Origin: CAZGAH01 sp964523295 | GTDB lineage: Bacteria > Desulfobacterota > Desulfovibrionia > Desulfovibrionales > Desulfovibrionaceae | DNA length: 33,576 bases | Assembly (NCBI GenBank): GCA_964523295.1 | Contig: CAZGAH010000048.1 | Coordinates: forward strand, 1 to 33,576 | Direction: 5' to 3' | Part shown: one piece after another, positions 9,501 to 18,400 of the stretch | How positions within the stretch are numbered: position 1 is the first letter of the stretch | Layout: every line of letters begins with the position of its first letter | Notes under the pieces: generated by a model | What the model was told of the DNA's origin: nothing | Seen by the model: only the letters and a program-made list of their open reading frames with translations | Database searches by the model: none | Translations under genes and position numbers: made by a program

Positions 9501-9990
9501 GTTCAAGAAACACAAGCTGCGCCGCGGCGAAATTTCCAAAGAGCAGGGCGAACAGGCCTACAAACAGCAGGAAAAGGAACTCAACGCCGAAATAGAAATT
9601 TTTCGGAGCACGTATAAATATAAATATGGAAACAAAAACATACACGACGCCATCATTCTCGGCGAAAAACGTTTCCAACAGCTGCTCGAGGATCGGGAGC
9701 AGGCGTACAACATTCCGCGCTCGATCAAGCCGGATTTCTCCTATCCCCTCTTCGTGAAACAGAAACTGTTTTTCTTTTCGGACATTGAAATCAGTACCAT
9801 CTATTTCAACGCCGGCGTTCTCTGTCTGTTCGCAATTGTCATGAACTTTGCGACCCTGGTAGCATTGCGCAATCGCGAACGAATGCTTTCCGGGGGCCGA
9901 AAGTTGGCCAGCCTGTTGGACAGGCTGCTCTCGCGCGCCCGTCGTGCGGAGGCGCATCACGATGCGCCCGGCATGGGCGGCAAGGGATAA
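6559..9990 (+). CDS. Large fused ABC transporter (TerB-like, FHA-like, ATPase and ABC-2 membrane domains)
   Basis: A 1143-residue half-transporter, nearly twice the length of a plain ABCG-type protein. Residues about 20-140 are helical and TerB-like. About 265-415 are beta-rich with FHA-like repeats (for example LNDEVYVNGFRLDLREVFYF and FLNGKSITRTAPLQHGDTLF). The ATPase covers about 420-660: Walker A GPSGCGKTT near 457, signature LSGGERKR near 564, Walker B FFLDEP near 585. A CPHC pair sits near 673. The ABC-2 membrane domain covers about 745-1105, with a charged, helical insert (about 965-1075) before the last helix. The order ATPase then membrane is that of ABCG exporters. AGGAGGG precedes the ATG closely. 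The substrate is unknown. The M24 peptidase follows after 26 nt, so the two are probably co-transcribed. Confidence 0.9.
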   Translation: MPRPETTADVRDLAPERALESSLAMELLTLFALVAGSEEESLRSKRSFVSAFFQNLYPPDITTLLCRRFDDLLLEKPEPEEFSRTLNFRLSYQEKIFFLLTLYEFILAETPDPDELTRTRSLARALLVQEEDLAFIEHSFGLINVSQEILDASSILELRVTGDLDSSDVYLPLPGLELVIYKIHNLYCITKKNDLYKVVAEAHVLKKNFSARISQQFSIMIETYNIRYQDLIIYFRNKVNRLKARLFIEQDDLELAFSLKRTQGSLLELEVSGSHILLSILDRDAVVARNRSRVHSPIHVNLNDEVYVNGFRLDLREVFYFLSARSEIPLSNGKQSYVLSNDIKADIFIHDALAEKWTATLSGSDGEYRFDAGNCPYQIFLNGKSITRTAPLQHGDTLFLHDNFIELDLRNQIIRRSVFSFRKLIANGLAYRFENGATGLNDISFDIQYGELVGIMGPSGCGKTTLLNVLAGLVAPEKGRVLVDQYDLHRNYEIIKDYLGYVPQDDLLLPNLTVYENLFYHARLRFPERRKEELQARIELVLENIRLTDKKNTRVGQAVDKTLSGGERKRLNIGMELLSNAEMFFLDEPTSGLSSKDSEKILEILSNIAMTGKIVVLVIHQPGSKLFKMLNKIILLDNGGRLAYYGTPYSALEYFKRHVETHRAGDSVTEVECPHCKVVQPDVLLDTLEESLKDIDGAVLGDRKYPPEYWKWHYRHKVVSSWFSNVKLPTRDRLPPRRVLSFTERFNQFFSMFTRNYTNKVRDRSNLIITFLEAPFLGAAVGFILKYSPTDEYTLYTNELFRTFLFIAVIVSIFLSMTSSVDEILGDSALFLRERMLNLTHRGYLASKLLMLLLFSVVQNALFVAMGFLILEVRELYLPYVAYLTLLSFTGVSTGLFISAMPKLSSKGALNIVPLVLIPQIILGGALIEYEKMNISLTFFKNNPVPEICQFMPSRWAYEGLMILQETSNSYDTRHGELLDEFKKHKLRRGEISKEQGEQAYKQQEKELNAEIEIFRSTYKYKYGNKNIHDAIILGEKRFQQLLEDREQAYNIPRSIKPDFSYPLFVKQKLFFFSDIEISTIYFNAGVLCLFAIVMNFATLVALRNRERMLSGGRKLASLLDRLLSRARRAEAHHDAPGMGGKG

Positions 9991-10016
9991 CCCCCTTTGA
10001 CCATCGAGGAACACCC

Positions 10017-11255
10017 ATGGAAATACTTCCTGTCGAACGAATGGACCCGGTAGAGTTGGAGACCCGCCATGCCCGCTGTCGCGAGCTGATGGAGCGGTTG
10101 TTGCCCCAGGCCAGGGGGCTGATGGTCTTTTCGCCCCTGGCGATCTATTATTTAAGCGGCACGCTCGGTAACGGGGTGCTCTGGCTGCCGCAGGATGCCC
10201 CGGCCGTGTTGCTGGCGCGCCGGGGAATAGAACGGGCGCGCGCCGAAAGTCCGCTGGAGCGGATAGTGAATTTCCGTTCCTTTTCCGACATTCCCCAACT
10301 GCTGGCCGATGCCGGAGCGCCGCTACCCTCGCCGCCCGAGGCCGTCGCCGCGGAGATGAACGGCCTGAGCTGGAGTCTTGCCACCCTGCTGCAGGGGCGG
10401 CTCCGTCGCTGCGAGTTCATTGCCGGGGACATGATCCTGTCGCGCGCGCGGGCAATTAAATCCTCCTGGGAGCTGAACAAGCTGCGTCTGGCCGGCGCCA
10501 GGCATCATGACAGTCTGTATCACCGCCTGCCCGAGCGAATCGCCGCGGGGCAGACGGAGCGGGATATTTCCGTGAGCATCTGGGACATCTTTTTCAGCCA
10601 GGGACATTGCGGGCTCATGCGCATGAGCGGCCTTGGCGAAGAGATGTTTTTGGGGCATGTCTGCGCGGGCGAGAGTGCCAATTACCCGAGCCGCTACAAC
10701 GGCCCGGTGGGCTTGCGCGGCGTGCATCCGACAGTTCCGTTCATGGGCTACGCCGGGTCGGTCTGGACCGAGCGCCAGCTTCTGACCTGCGACGTCGGCT
10801 TCTGTCTCGAGGGATATCATACGGACAAGACCCAGGTGTACTGGTCGGGGAGACGCGATACGCTCGACGCGCAGCTCGTCGCGGCGCATGATTTCTGCAT
10901 CGAGACGCAATCCTGGCTTGCCGGACAGCTCAAGCCGGGTGCGATTCCGTCCGAGTTGTACGCCGCCTGCATCGAGCGCGCGCAGCGTGCCGGATATGGC
11001 GACGGATTCATGGCCCTTGACGGCAATAAGGTCCCCTTTGTCGGGCATGGCATCGGACTGACCATCGACGAGTGGCCAGTTCTGGCCAAAGGATTCGACG
11101 AGCCGCTGCACGCGGGGATGACGCTGGCCCTGGAGCCGAAGATCGGCATCCGCGACCGCGGCATGGTCGGCGTGGAGAATACGTTCGAAGTCACGACCAA
11201 CGGCGGACGTTGCCTGACCGGCGAGGCCTGGGACATTCTCTGCGTCGACGCATAA
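10017..11255 (+). CDS. M24 family metallopeptidase (Xaa-Pro aminopeptidase-like)
   Basis: A 412-residue cytoplasmic protein with the creatinase/aminopeptidase P architecture: an N-terminal creatinase-like domain (about residues 15-150) and a C-terminal pita-bread domain. All five metal ligands are visible: D259 (CDVGF), D270 (YHTDKTQ), H344 (VGHGIGL), E373 (LEPKIG) and E387 (VENTFEV). It should bind two divalent metal ions and remove N-terminal residues before proline, or act on a related small substrate. GAGGAA lies before the ATG at a usable distance. Its position 26 nt after the large ABC exporter suggests one operon, though a functional link is not evident. A run of nine T follows the stop, but I see no convincing stem before it. 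Confidence 0.92.
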   Translation: MEILPVERMDPVELETRHARCRELMERLLPQARGLMVFSPLAIYYLSGTLGNGVLWLPQDAPAVLLARRGIERARAESPLERIVNFRSFSDIPQLLADAGAPLPSPPEAVAAEMNGLSWSLATLLQGRLRRCEFIAGDMILSRARAIKSSWELNKLRLAGARHHDSLYHRLPERIAAGQTERDISVSIWDIFFSQGHCGLMRMSGLGEEMFLGHVCAGESANYPSRYNGPVGLRGVHPTVPFMGYAGSVWTERQLLTCDVGFCLEGYHTDKTQVYWSGRRDTLDAQLVAAHDFCIETQSWLAGQLKPGAIPSELYAACIERAQRAGYGDGFMALDGNKVPFVGHGIGLTIDEWPVLAKGFDEPLHAGMTLALEPKIGIRDRGMVGVENTFEVTTNGGRCLTGEAWDILCVDA

Positions 11256-11277
11256 GTTTTTTTTTCCCGCAGGGCGA

Positions 11278-11307
11278 TTGACAGCGTAGCGAGACTGCTA
11301 CTAGGCT
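11278..11307 (+). promoter_or_regulatory. Putative promoter of citrate synthase
   Basis: A perfect TTGACA (11278-11283), an 18-nt spacer and TAGGCT (11302-11307) lie about 135 nt before the citrate synthase start. Confidence 0.45.
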
Positions 11308-11441
11308 ACAGCCGTGTCGCCGTCTTGTCCGCTCTACGCCTGCCGGGCTGTCTTCGCGGCTTGTGACATCTTTCGCTCGCAGTCTGTACACGACGTGCTG
11401 CGCAGCTCACTACCACAGCAGGCCAAACGCACGGGAGGAAC

Positions 11442-12743
11442 ATGAAAAACGAAGAAACCGCTACCCTGACCTTTCAGGGTCGCAGCTATTCGCTCCCGGT
11501 GGTCGAGGGATCGGAAGGAGAGCTTGGCTTGGACATTACGCGTCTTCGCCAGGAGGCCGGCCTGATCACCTATGATCCTGGATTTGCCAATTCCGGCGCC
11601 TGTCGCAGCGAAATCACCTTTGTGGACGGCGAGCAGGGAATTCTACGTTATCGTGGCTATCCTATTGAAGAAATCGCCGAAAAAAGCACTTTCATCGAGA
11701 CCGCCATGCTGCTCATCTTCGGCGAGCTTCCGACTTCGGCGGAACTGGAGGAGTTTCGCTCCTTTCTCTGCGAGGAAGAGCTGCTGCATGAGGATCTGCT
11801 GCATCACTTCGACGGTTTTCCGCCCAATCCGCAGCCCATGGCCATTCTTTCGGCCGTCATCAACTCGCTGGGCAGCTACAACCCGGATCTGTACACCATC
11901 AACAGTGATGCGGATGTGCGACGCGCGGCGGCAAAAATTATCAGCAAGGTGCGTACAATTGCTGCGTTCTCCTATCGCAAGTCCAAAGGGCTGCCCTTCA
12001 TGTATCCGAATCCGCAGCTCCGGTACTGCATGAATTTTTTGCACATGATGTTTTCGCTTCCCTTCAAGCCCTACGAGCCGCCGTTGGGCGCAGTCCGCGC
12101 GCTGTCGCTGTTCCTGATCGTCCACGCCGACCACGAGCAGAACTGTTCGTGCTCGACCGTGCGCATGGTCGGCTCCACGCAGGCCAATCTCTTCGCCTCG
12201 CTCTCCGCGGGCATCTGCGCCTTGTGGGGCCCGTTGCACGGGGGCGCCAACGCCGCGGTCATCACCATGCTGCAGGACGTGCGGGACGGTAAAATCAAGG
12301 TGAAAGACTACCTGGAGCAGGTCAAGGCGAAAAAACGCAGACTCATGGGCTTCGGCCACCGCATCTACAAGAGCTACGACCCGCGAGCCCAGATACTCAA
12401 GAAAGCGGCTCACAATCTGCTGCGCAACCTGGGCAGCAAGAACGACGAATTACTGGAAATATCCCAGGAGCTCGAAGGCGTGGCCATGAACGACGACTAC
12501 TTCAAAGAACGCAAGCTCTACCCCAACGTGGACTTCTACTCGGGCATCATTCTCCGCGCGCTGGGTATTCCGGTGTCCATGTTCCCGGCCATGTTCGCCA
12601 TAGGACGGGTTCCGGGCTGGATCGCGCACTGGTACGAGGAGTGCAAGAGCCCGATTAAAATTCACCGCCCCCGCCAGATATACTGCGGCCCGACGCATCG
12701 AAAATACGTCCCGGTAGAAAAACGCGGGATACAAACACCGTAA
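11442..12743 (+). CDS. gltA: Citrate synthase (Si type)
   Basis: Condenses oxaloacetate and acetyl-CoA to citrate, the first step of the TCA cycle or of the biosynthetic branch toward 2-oxoglutarate and glutamate. The 433-residue length fits the bacterial type. The three catalytic residues align with those of E. coli (H264, H305, D362): H266 (GPLHGGAN), H306 (FGHRIYKSYDPRA) and D364 (NVDFYSG). The N-terminus carries the small beta domain typical of the large bacterial enzymes, and the CoA and oxaloacetate segments (NCSCSTVRMVGS, then RVPGWIAHWYEE) are present. GGGAGGAA precedes the ATG. It is an ordinary citrate synthase, not the Re-type enzyme known from some Desulfovibrio. It converges on a 39-residue membrane protein, with a large stem-loop between them. 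Confidence 0.96.
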   Translation: MKNEETATLTFQGRSYSLPVVEGSEGELGLDITRLRQEAGLITYDPGFANSGACRSEITFVDGEQGILRYRGYPIEEIAEKSTFIETAMLLIFGELPTSAELEEFRSFLCEEELLHEDLLHHFDGFPPNPQPMAILSAVINSLGSYNPDLYTINSDADVRRAAAKIISKVRTIAAFSYRKSKGLPFMYPNPQLRYCMNFLHMMFSLPFKPYEPPLGAVRALSLFLIVHADHEQNCSCSTVRMVGSTQANLFASLSAGICALWGPLHGGANAAVITMLQDVRDGKIKVKDYLEQVKAKKRRLMGFGHRIYKSYDPRAQILKKAAHNLLRNLGSKNDELLEISQELEGVAMNDDYFKERKLYPNVDFYSGIILRALGIPVSMFPAMFAIGRVPGWIAHWYEECKSPIKIHRPRQIYCGPTHRKYVPVEKRGIQTP

Positions 12744-12752
12744 TCGCAGCGA

Positions 12753-12833
12753 CGGCAACAGGCTCCGCGCCGGGCAACCGGGATTCATCCACCCCGCGAC
12801 CGCCCGGCGCAGGCCGAGGGAAGCCTGTTGCCG
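12753..12833. terminator. Large two-part stem-loop between convergent genes
   Basis: Outer arms CGGCAACAGGCT (12753-12764) and AGCCTGTTGCCG (12822-12833) and inner arms GCGCCGGGC (12767-12775) and GCCCGGCGC (12802-12810) are each perfect. The element fills the space between citrate synthase and the small minus-strand gene and would fold on either strand, so a bidirectional terminator is likely. No U-run follows directly. Confidence 0.65.
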
Positions 12834-12839
12834 CCGCTG

Positions 12840-12959
12840 TCAGCGCTGACTGCGCCCGGCCAGCATCACCAGTCCCGCTCCGAACCCGGCAATAAGCAAC
12901 GACAACCCGAGCGTAACCGACATTCCCGCCACAACGTACAACGCGCTCTCCATACCCAT
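12840..12959 (-). CDS. 39-residue single-pass membrane protein, unknown
   Basis: This short reading frame has a perfect AGGAGG (12965-12970 on the complementary strand) 5 nt upstream of its ATG, far better than chance would suggest. The product is 39 residues: a short start (MGMESALYVV), a membrane helix rich in Gly, Leu, Val and Ala (residues about 8-34, including VTLGLSLLIAGFGAGLVML) and a basic end (GRSQR), implying the C-terminus faces the cytoplasm. The TGA stop lies just after the shared stem-loop. I do not recognise it. Small proteins of this kind often sit beside larger membrane complexes, but none is encoded next to it. It would be missed by a length cut-off. Confidence 0.65.
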   Translation of the reverse strand: MGMESALYVVAGMSVTLGLSLLIAGFGAGLVMLAGRSQR

Positions 12960-12970
12960 ATCTGCCTCCT

Positions 12971-13296
12971 CAATACAGTGGGAAAAGAATTCCATTTCCT
13001 GAGATTATTCATTTTTTGTGCCAGACGCTCCTTTGAGTTGGCAGTAAGAGGCTACACTGCTCCCACCTGTCCGGGTATATCAATACCAAACAATGTAACT
13101 CAAGTTTTCCGCGGTTTGCAATGGATGTTGTTAAATTTCAAATGGTTGAACCAGGAGCTTGTTTTATTTTTGGCATTACACCCTCTTTCAGTTTTTACAA
13201 TCTTCAGTGGGGTGCTCGAAATGTCCAATGCTGAATAAATTGCAGCCTCTTCGCTGTCTGGCGTAGAACAATGACGAAGTGCGACAATACCCACGC
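12971..13296. other. AT-rich stretch without a recognised gene
   Basis: This stretch is visibly poorer in G and C than its surroundings and holds no open frame with a ribosome binding site. It joins the end of the decayed IS66 transposase, so it is probably foreign DNA left by the same or another insertion. The promoter of the 39-residue protein should lie at its left edge, but I cannot identify one confidently. Confidence 0.5.
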
Positions 13297-13997
13297 TTAG
13301 TGCGCGACCTCGTCAATGGCCGCGTAGTGCGGGGCCATTGCAGTGGTCAGGCTGTCGATGACCTTCTGGATGCCGCCTTGGCTTACGGGCAGGTCCAGTA
13401 TGGAGAAGAGGAAGTCTTGCACAGCACACCTGCTGTCGCCGTGGATGCCGCACGATTGACCTGCCATGGAAGACAGCCGGACCATACTCAAAGCGTCTTT
13501 CGTGCAGAATGAGAGCCTTGAGACGGTTGGCGCAGTCAGCGCAATGACCACGGTAGAGAATACTATGCCCGACATCAGGCAAAATGGGCGGCAATTTGAC
13601 ATGTTGATGGATTGAATAGGGCTCTGGATCGCGTAACGCTGTGCAACCGCAAGAGCACGGCCAGGGGAATACTTCTTTGATTTCGGTGGGCTGTAGACAT
13701 TGTTGTCGCTCCCCCCTTGCGCGTCCATGCCACCCTGGTCTTGGGAGGTTGATCAACTTGCTTTTCCTTGGGTTTGGGCGTGAACGGGTTGTAGCTCGAG
13801 GGCGGCTTGTTGGAATTGGATGAGTTTTGGTCAAGCTGGGCCTCAAGTTGCTCAATTCAAGATTTGAACAGTTCGACGTCAGCTTTGAGAGACTGATTCT
13901 CACCGCGAAGCCGTTGGTTATTGTCGAGTATCGGACACGACTCGGTCGCGAGTTATTCCGCAGCGTTGGGACAGGCGATGTCAACCTGGATATCCAT
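13297..13997 (-). pseudogene. Decayed IS66-family transposase, N-terminal half
   Basis: Reading the minus strand across frames gives consecutive IS66 TnpC pieces. From the ATG at 13997: a start MDIQVD, a stop, then a coiled coil (LRGENQSLKADVELF), another stop, and QLDQNSSNSNKPPSS, the IS66 N-terminal hallmark. In a second frame come PTEIKEVFPWPCSCGC, the zinc-finger-like HVKLPPILPDVGHSILYRG and C-A-D-C. In a third come VQDFLFSILDLPVSQGGIQ and TAMAPHYAAIDEVA. At least two stops and two frame changes are needed, so the gene is dead. The DDE catalytic half is absent: the match ends at 13297. No TnpA/TnpB genes or clean terminal inverted repeats were found. Confidence 0.85.
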
Positions 13998-14255
13998 AGA
14001 TGGAATATGATCATTTTTTAGAAAAAGTCTAAACCCCGCCCAGAGCGTATCTTCGAGCTGATAAGCAGGAGGAGTCATGCCATGGACCTTGTCTTGAATA
14101 TTTGGTATTCTTGAGCTGTCTTGGCTGGGTTCGTCAACATATCCTCTCCTTCTGTCCCTCTGGCGTCGTTTTGCTGATGCCTGACCGGGAGCGGAGAAAA
14201 GATGTACATCGCGTTTGCGAAGCGTTGATCCATCACAACACGGAGCGGGGGCGCC

Positions 14256-15384
14256 ATGCGCAGAGTGCTTGGTCTGGGAGCGGCTGTCATTGGCTTGGTC
14301 GTGTTGATTCTGTGGTCCGGCGGTTTTCTGGTCACCGGGAAGATTTCGCCGGGAAAGGTCCCGGCGTTGCGAGCGCCCCTGCCTGAGGGCGTGGCGACGG
14401 TTCAGGTTGAACTGGCCGAGGTTACCGATTGTCACGAGGCCGTGGGCACGGTCCGACCGCGGACTGAGACCAGGATCGAGGCCCAGATCACGGCCAAGGT
14501 GCTCGACGTGCGCGTCCGTCCGGGAGACAGGGTCAAGACCGGGGATACGCTGATCGTCATGGACAGCCGCGAGGTCTCCTCCCGCCTGGAGCAGGCGCGA
14601 CGCGCGCTCGAGAACGCTACCTCCGTTCGCGAGCAGGCCCGGCGCAGCATCGACGCGGCCAAGGCCGGTTTTGACCGGGCGGAGTCGCACTACCGGCGCA
14701 TCAAGGCCTTGCATCAGGAAAAGGCCGTTGCCTCGAGTGAACTCGATCAGGCCGAGGCCGCGTATCTTCAGGCCGAGGCAGCCTTGAGCCAGGCGCGCGA
14801 CGGGCTGGTCGGCGCCGAGGCCGGCATCGGGCAGGCCCAGAAGCTGGTCGAGCAGAACGAGATTGCCTTGGGGTATACGACCATCAAGGCAAACGAGGAC
14901 GCGGAAGTGGCCAAGCGTCAGGTGGAGCCGGGCGATTTGGCCTTTNNNNNNNNNNGCAAGGCCTTGCTCTACGTCCAGACCGGCGGCGCGCTGCGTCTCG
15001 AGGCCCTGGTGCCGGAAGGTCTCATCGGCCGCGTCCGTCCCGGGGGAACCTTTTCCGTGGTCATTGCCGCCTATCCGGAACAATTGCAGGGCGTGGTGGA
15101 AGAAGTCGTACCCGCGGCCGACCCGCGCACCCGCACCTTTCTGGTGAAGGTGGGATTGCCTCCCGCCCCGGGCGTATATCCCGGCATGTTCGGCCGCTTG
15201 TTCGTGCCCTTGACCCAGCGGAAAGCGGTGCTCATACCTGCCCGGGCGATACGCCGGGTCGGGCAGCTGGAGACCGTCGCCGTGCGTGCGCCCGGCGATG
15301 CCTCCGCCTGGGAGACGGTCTACGTACGCAGCGGGCCGGCACACGGAGACAAGGTCGAGATTCTGGCTGGCCTATCCGGAGGGG
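14256..15384 (+). CDS. RND efflux periplasmic adaptor (HlyD/AcrA family), C-terminus in a gap
   Basis: The membrane fusion protein that links the inner-membrane RND pump to an outer-membrane channel. An N-terminal membrane anchor (about residues 5-25) is followed by a lipoyl half-motif (EAQITAKVLDVRVRPGDRVK), a long alpha-helical hairpin (about 100-205, rich in EQARRAL/AEAALSQA repeats), the returning lipoyl half (GYTTIKANEDAEVAKRQVEPGD) and beta-barrel segments up to KVEILAGLSGG. A 10-N gap lies at 14946-14955, where the family normally has a residue or two before GK; its length preserves the frame. The last residues and the stop are hidden in the N run 15385-15413, so the end given is the last known base. 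The pump gene follows directly. A weak GGAG lies 10 nt before the ATG. Confidence 0.88.
14946..14955. other. Assembly gap inside the adaptor gene
   Basis: Ten N. The family expects only about one extra residue here (GDLA-x-GK), so the true gap may be near 4 nt; both lengths keep the frame. Confidence 0.9.
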
Positions 15385-15413
15385 NNNNNNNNNNNNNNNN
15401 NNNNNNNNNNNNN
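15385..15413. other. Assembly gap between adaptor and pump genes
   Basis: Twenty-nine N hide the adaptor's stop codon and the pump's ribosome binding site. The apparent single reading frame through the gap is accidental: two different proteins meet here. Confidence 0.9.
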
Positions 15414-15416
15414 ACA

Positions 15417-18400
15417 ATGGAGCGTGACACCCCCGCGGGCGTGATTGTCGCCATGGTTCGCGCCTTTCTCAGCGGCAAGGGCGCGCTGTTGCTTCTGCTG
15501 TTCGCCTTTTTCGCCGGCGCCGCCGCCCTGTTCGTGACTCCGCGCGAAGAGGAGCCGCAGATTGTGGTTCCGCTGGCCGATGTGTTCGTTCAGGCGCCGG
15601 GAGCCTCGGCGCGCGAGGTGGAGCAGCTTGTGGCCGCGCCGCTCGAGCGCATTCTCTGGCAGATCGACGGCGTGGAGCACGTCTATTCCATGTCCCGCCG
15701 GGACATGGCCCTGGCCACGGTCCGGTTCTACGTCGGCGAGGATCGCGAGCGCTCGCTGATCAAGCTGTACAACGCCATTTCCAAACATACGGACATCGCT
15801 CCCGGCATCGTCAGCGGCTGGGTGGTCAAGCCGGTGGAGATCGACGATGTCTCCATCGTCAACGTAGCGCTGGCCTCGGCGCGCTACGATGATCACGCCC
15901 TGCGGCGCATTGCCGAGGAATGGCTGCCCCGGCTGGCCGAAGTCGCGGATGTTTCCCGCGTCACCATTGTCGGCGGTCGCGCGCGCGAGGTGCGGGTAGA
16001 GCTGCTGCCCGAGCGGCTGTCCGGACTGCATGTGTCCGCGCTGGAAATCGTCCGCGCGCTGCAGGCCGCGGACGCGTCGGTAACGGCCGGCGGGGTGGAC
16101 AACCTGAATCTGCGCGCTACGGTATCCGCCGATTCCTTTCTCTATTCGGCGCAAGAGGTCGGCGAACTGGTGGTCGGCGTATTCGATGACCGGCCGGTGT
16201 ACGTACGCGATGTGGCCCGCGTGATCGATGGGCCGCAGGAGCCCGTCAGCTACAGCCGCTTGAGCCTGATTCAGAGCGGCGAGGCCGGGCTTCAGGGTGC
16301 GGAGACGACCGCCTCCGCACAGGCCGGCCTGCCGGCGGTGACCCTGGCCGTGTCCAAGAAAAAGGGCAGCAATGCCGTGACGGTCGCCGAAAACGTGCTG
16401 GCCCGGATAGATGAACTCAAGGCCAGGACCTTGCCTGACGGGATCGTGGTCGAGGTCACGCGCAACTACGGGCAGACAGCACAGCGCAAGGTCGACGAAC
16501 TCATCGAATCGCTCTTTTTCGCCGTGTTGACCGTCATCGTGCTGCTGGCGCTCATGCTGGGCTGGCGGGAGGCCTTGATCGTGGCCCTGAGCGTGCCGGC
16601 CAGTTTTGCCCTGGCTCTGTTCGTCAACTCTCTGCTCGGCTACTCCATCAACCGTGTCACCCTGTTCGCACTGATCCTGTCGCTCGGGCTGGTGGTAGAC
16701 GACCCTATCACCAACGTGGACAACATCCAGCGCCACATTCTGGCCGGCCGGCGTAAGCCCTTCGAGGCTACCCTGTACGCCGTGCAGGAGGTGCTGCCGC
16801 CGGTGATCATGTCCACGCTGGCCATCGTCGTCTGTTTTTTGCCCCTGTTCTTCATCACCGGAATGATGGGGCCGTACATGGCGCCCATGGCCGCGAACGT
16901 GCCGTTGACGGTCTGTTTTTCCACCCTCTGCGCCCTGACTTTCGTTCCCTGGCTCTCCTGGCTGCTGCTCAAGTCGCGCGCCGGCGGCGGGGTCGAGGGC
17001 GTGGACGTGGTCCCGGACTGGGTACGGCGGGGTTACCGGGCGTTGCTGCTGCCATTACTGAATTCCCGGGCCAGGCGCATCGCCCTGTACGGGGGCATCG
17101 TCGTGCTTCTGGCCGGTTGCGTGGGGCTGGCGCTTCTGGGCCAGGTGCCGCTCAAGCTGCTGCCCTTTGACAATAAAAACGAATTCCAGCTCGTTCTGGA
17201 CCTGCCCGACGACACCAGTCTGGAGGCCACGGACCGCGTCGTGCGCGTATTCGAGGACTATCTGCGGACAGTGCCCGAGGTCGTGAGCGTCGTCAGCACC
17301 GTGGGTACGTCCTCGCCCATGGATTTCAACGGCATGGTCCGGCATTACTACCTGCGCGACGCGCCGGCAAAGGCGGACATCCGCGTCAATCTGGTGCCCA
17401 AGGATCGGCGCGTGCAGCAGAGCCATGCGATTGTGCTGCGCCTGCGGGCCGAACTCGAGGCCCTGTCTGCGGAGCACGCGGTACGGTTGAAGATCGTCGA
17501 GCTGCCGCCCGGACCGCCCGTGCTGGCCACGCTGACGGCCGAAATCTACGGCGCGCCAGATCGCCAATATGGCCAGATTATCGACGCAGCCCGACACGTG
17601 CAGGCGCTCATGCGCGAAGAGCCGGGCGTGCGCGACATCGACGCCAGCTTCGAGACGGCGCGCGTGCGCGTGGACTTTGTTCCGGACAAGGAAAAGGCCG
17701 CCCTGCACGGCGTAAGCACGGCGGACATAGCCCGGACCTTGGGCCTGGCCGTGGGCGGGGCGACGCCGGCAAAGGTTCATCTGCCTGACGAGCGCCAACC
17801 GCTGCTGGTCCGGCTCATTCTGCCGCGTGATCGCCGCTCCGGCGTGGCGGCCTTGACGCGCATCCCGGTCAAGAGCGCCAGCGGGGATATGGTCGACCTG
17901 GGCGAACTGGGCGTTTTTGTGGAAAAGCCCGAGGATCAGCCCATATACCACAAGAATCTGAAGCCGGTGGTTTTCGTCTACGGCGAGATGGCCGGCCGGC
18001 CGCCGGTGGAGGCCGTGTTCGGGCTTCAGAAACGCCTGACACAGGCGCCCCTGCCGCCCGGGACCATGGCCGAATGGGCCGGGGAAGGGGAATGGGAGCT
18101 GACGGTGCGCGTGTTCCGGGATCTGGGCCTGGCCTTCGGTGCCGCTTTGTTGGCGATCTATCTGCTGCTCATTCTGCAGACGGACTCATTCGTCCTGCCG
18201 CTGCTGATCATGTTGGCCATTCCGCTCACCCTGCTGGGGATCATGCCCGGTTTCTGGGTGCTGAATCTGCTGTTCGCCTCGCCGGTGGGAGGGTTTCCGA
18301 ATCCGATCTTTTTCACCGCCACGAGCATGATCGGGATGATCGCTCTGGGCGGGATCGTCATCCGCAATTCGCTCGTGCTCATCGAATTCGTCCGCGACGC

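Noticed and set aside
11256..11275. Run of T after the M24 peptidase as a terminator
   Set aside because: I could not find a stable stem directly before the T-run.
13100..13294. Minus-strand 64-residue frame in the AT-rich patch
   Set aside because: No ribosome binding site, no recognisable motifs, and the region looks like a scar.
14075..14200. Short frame with a good AGGAGG-like site upstream of the RND adaptor
   Set aside because: Reading stops after 5 or 10 codons in either nearby start; a longer product would need read-through of TGA, which nothing supports.
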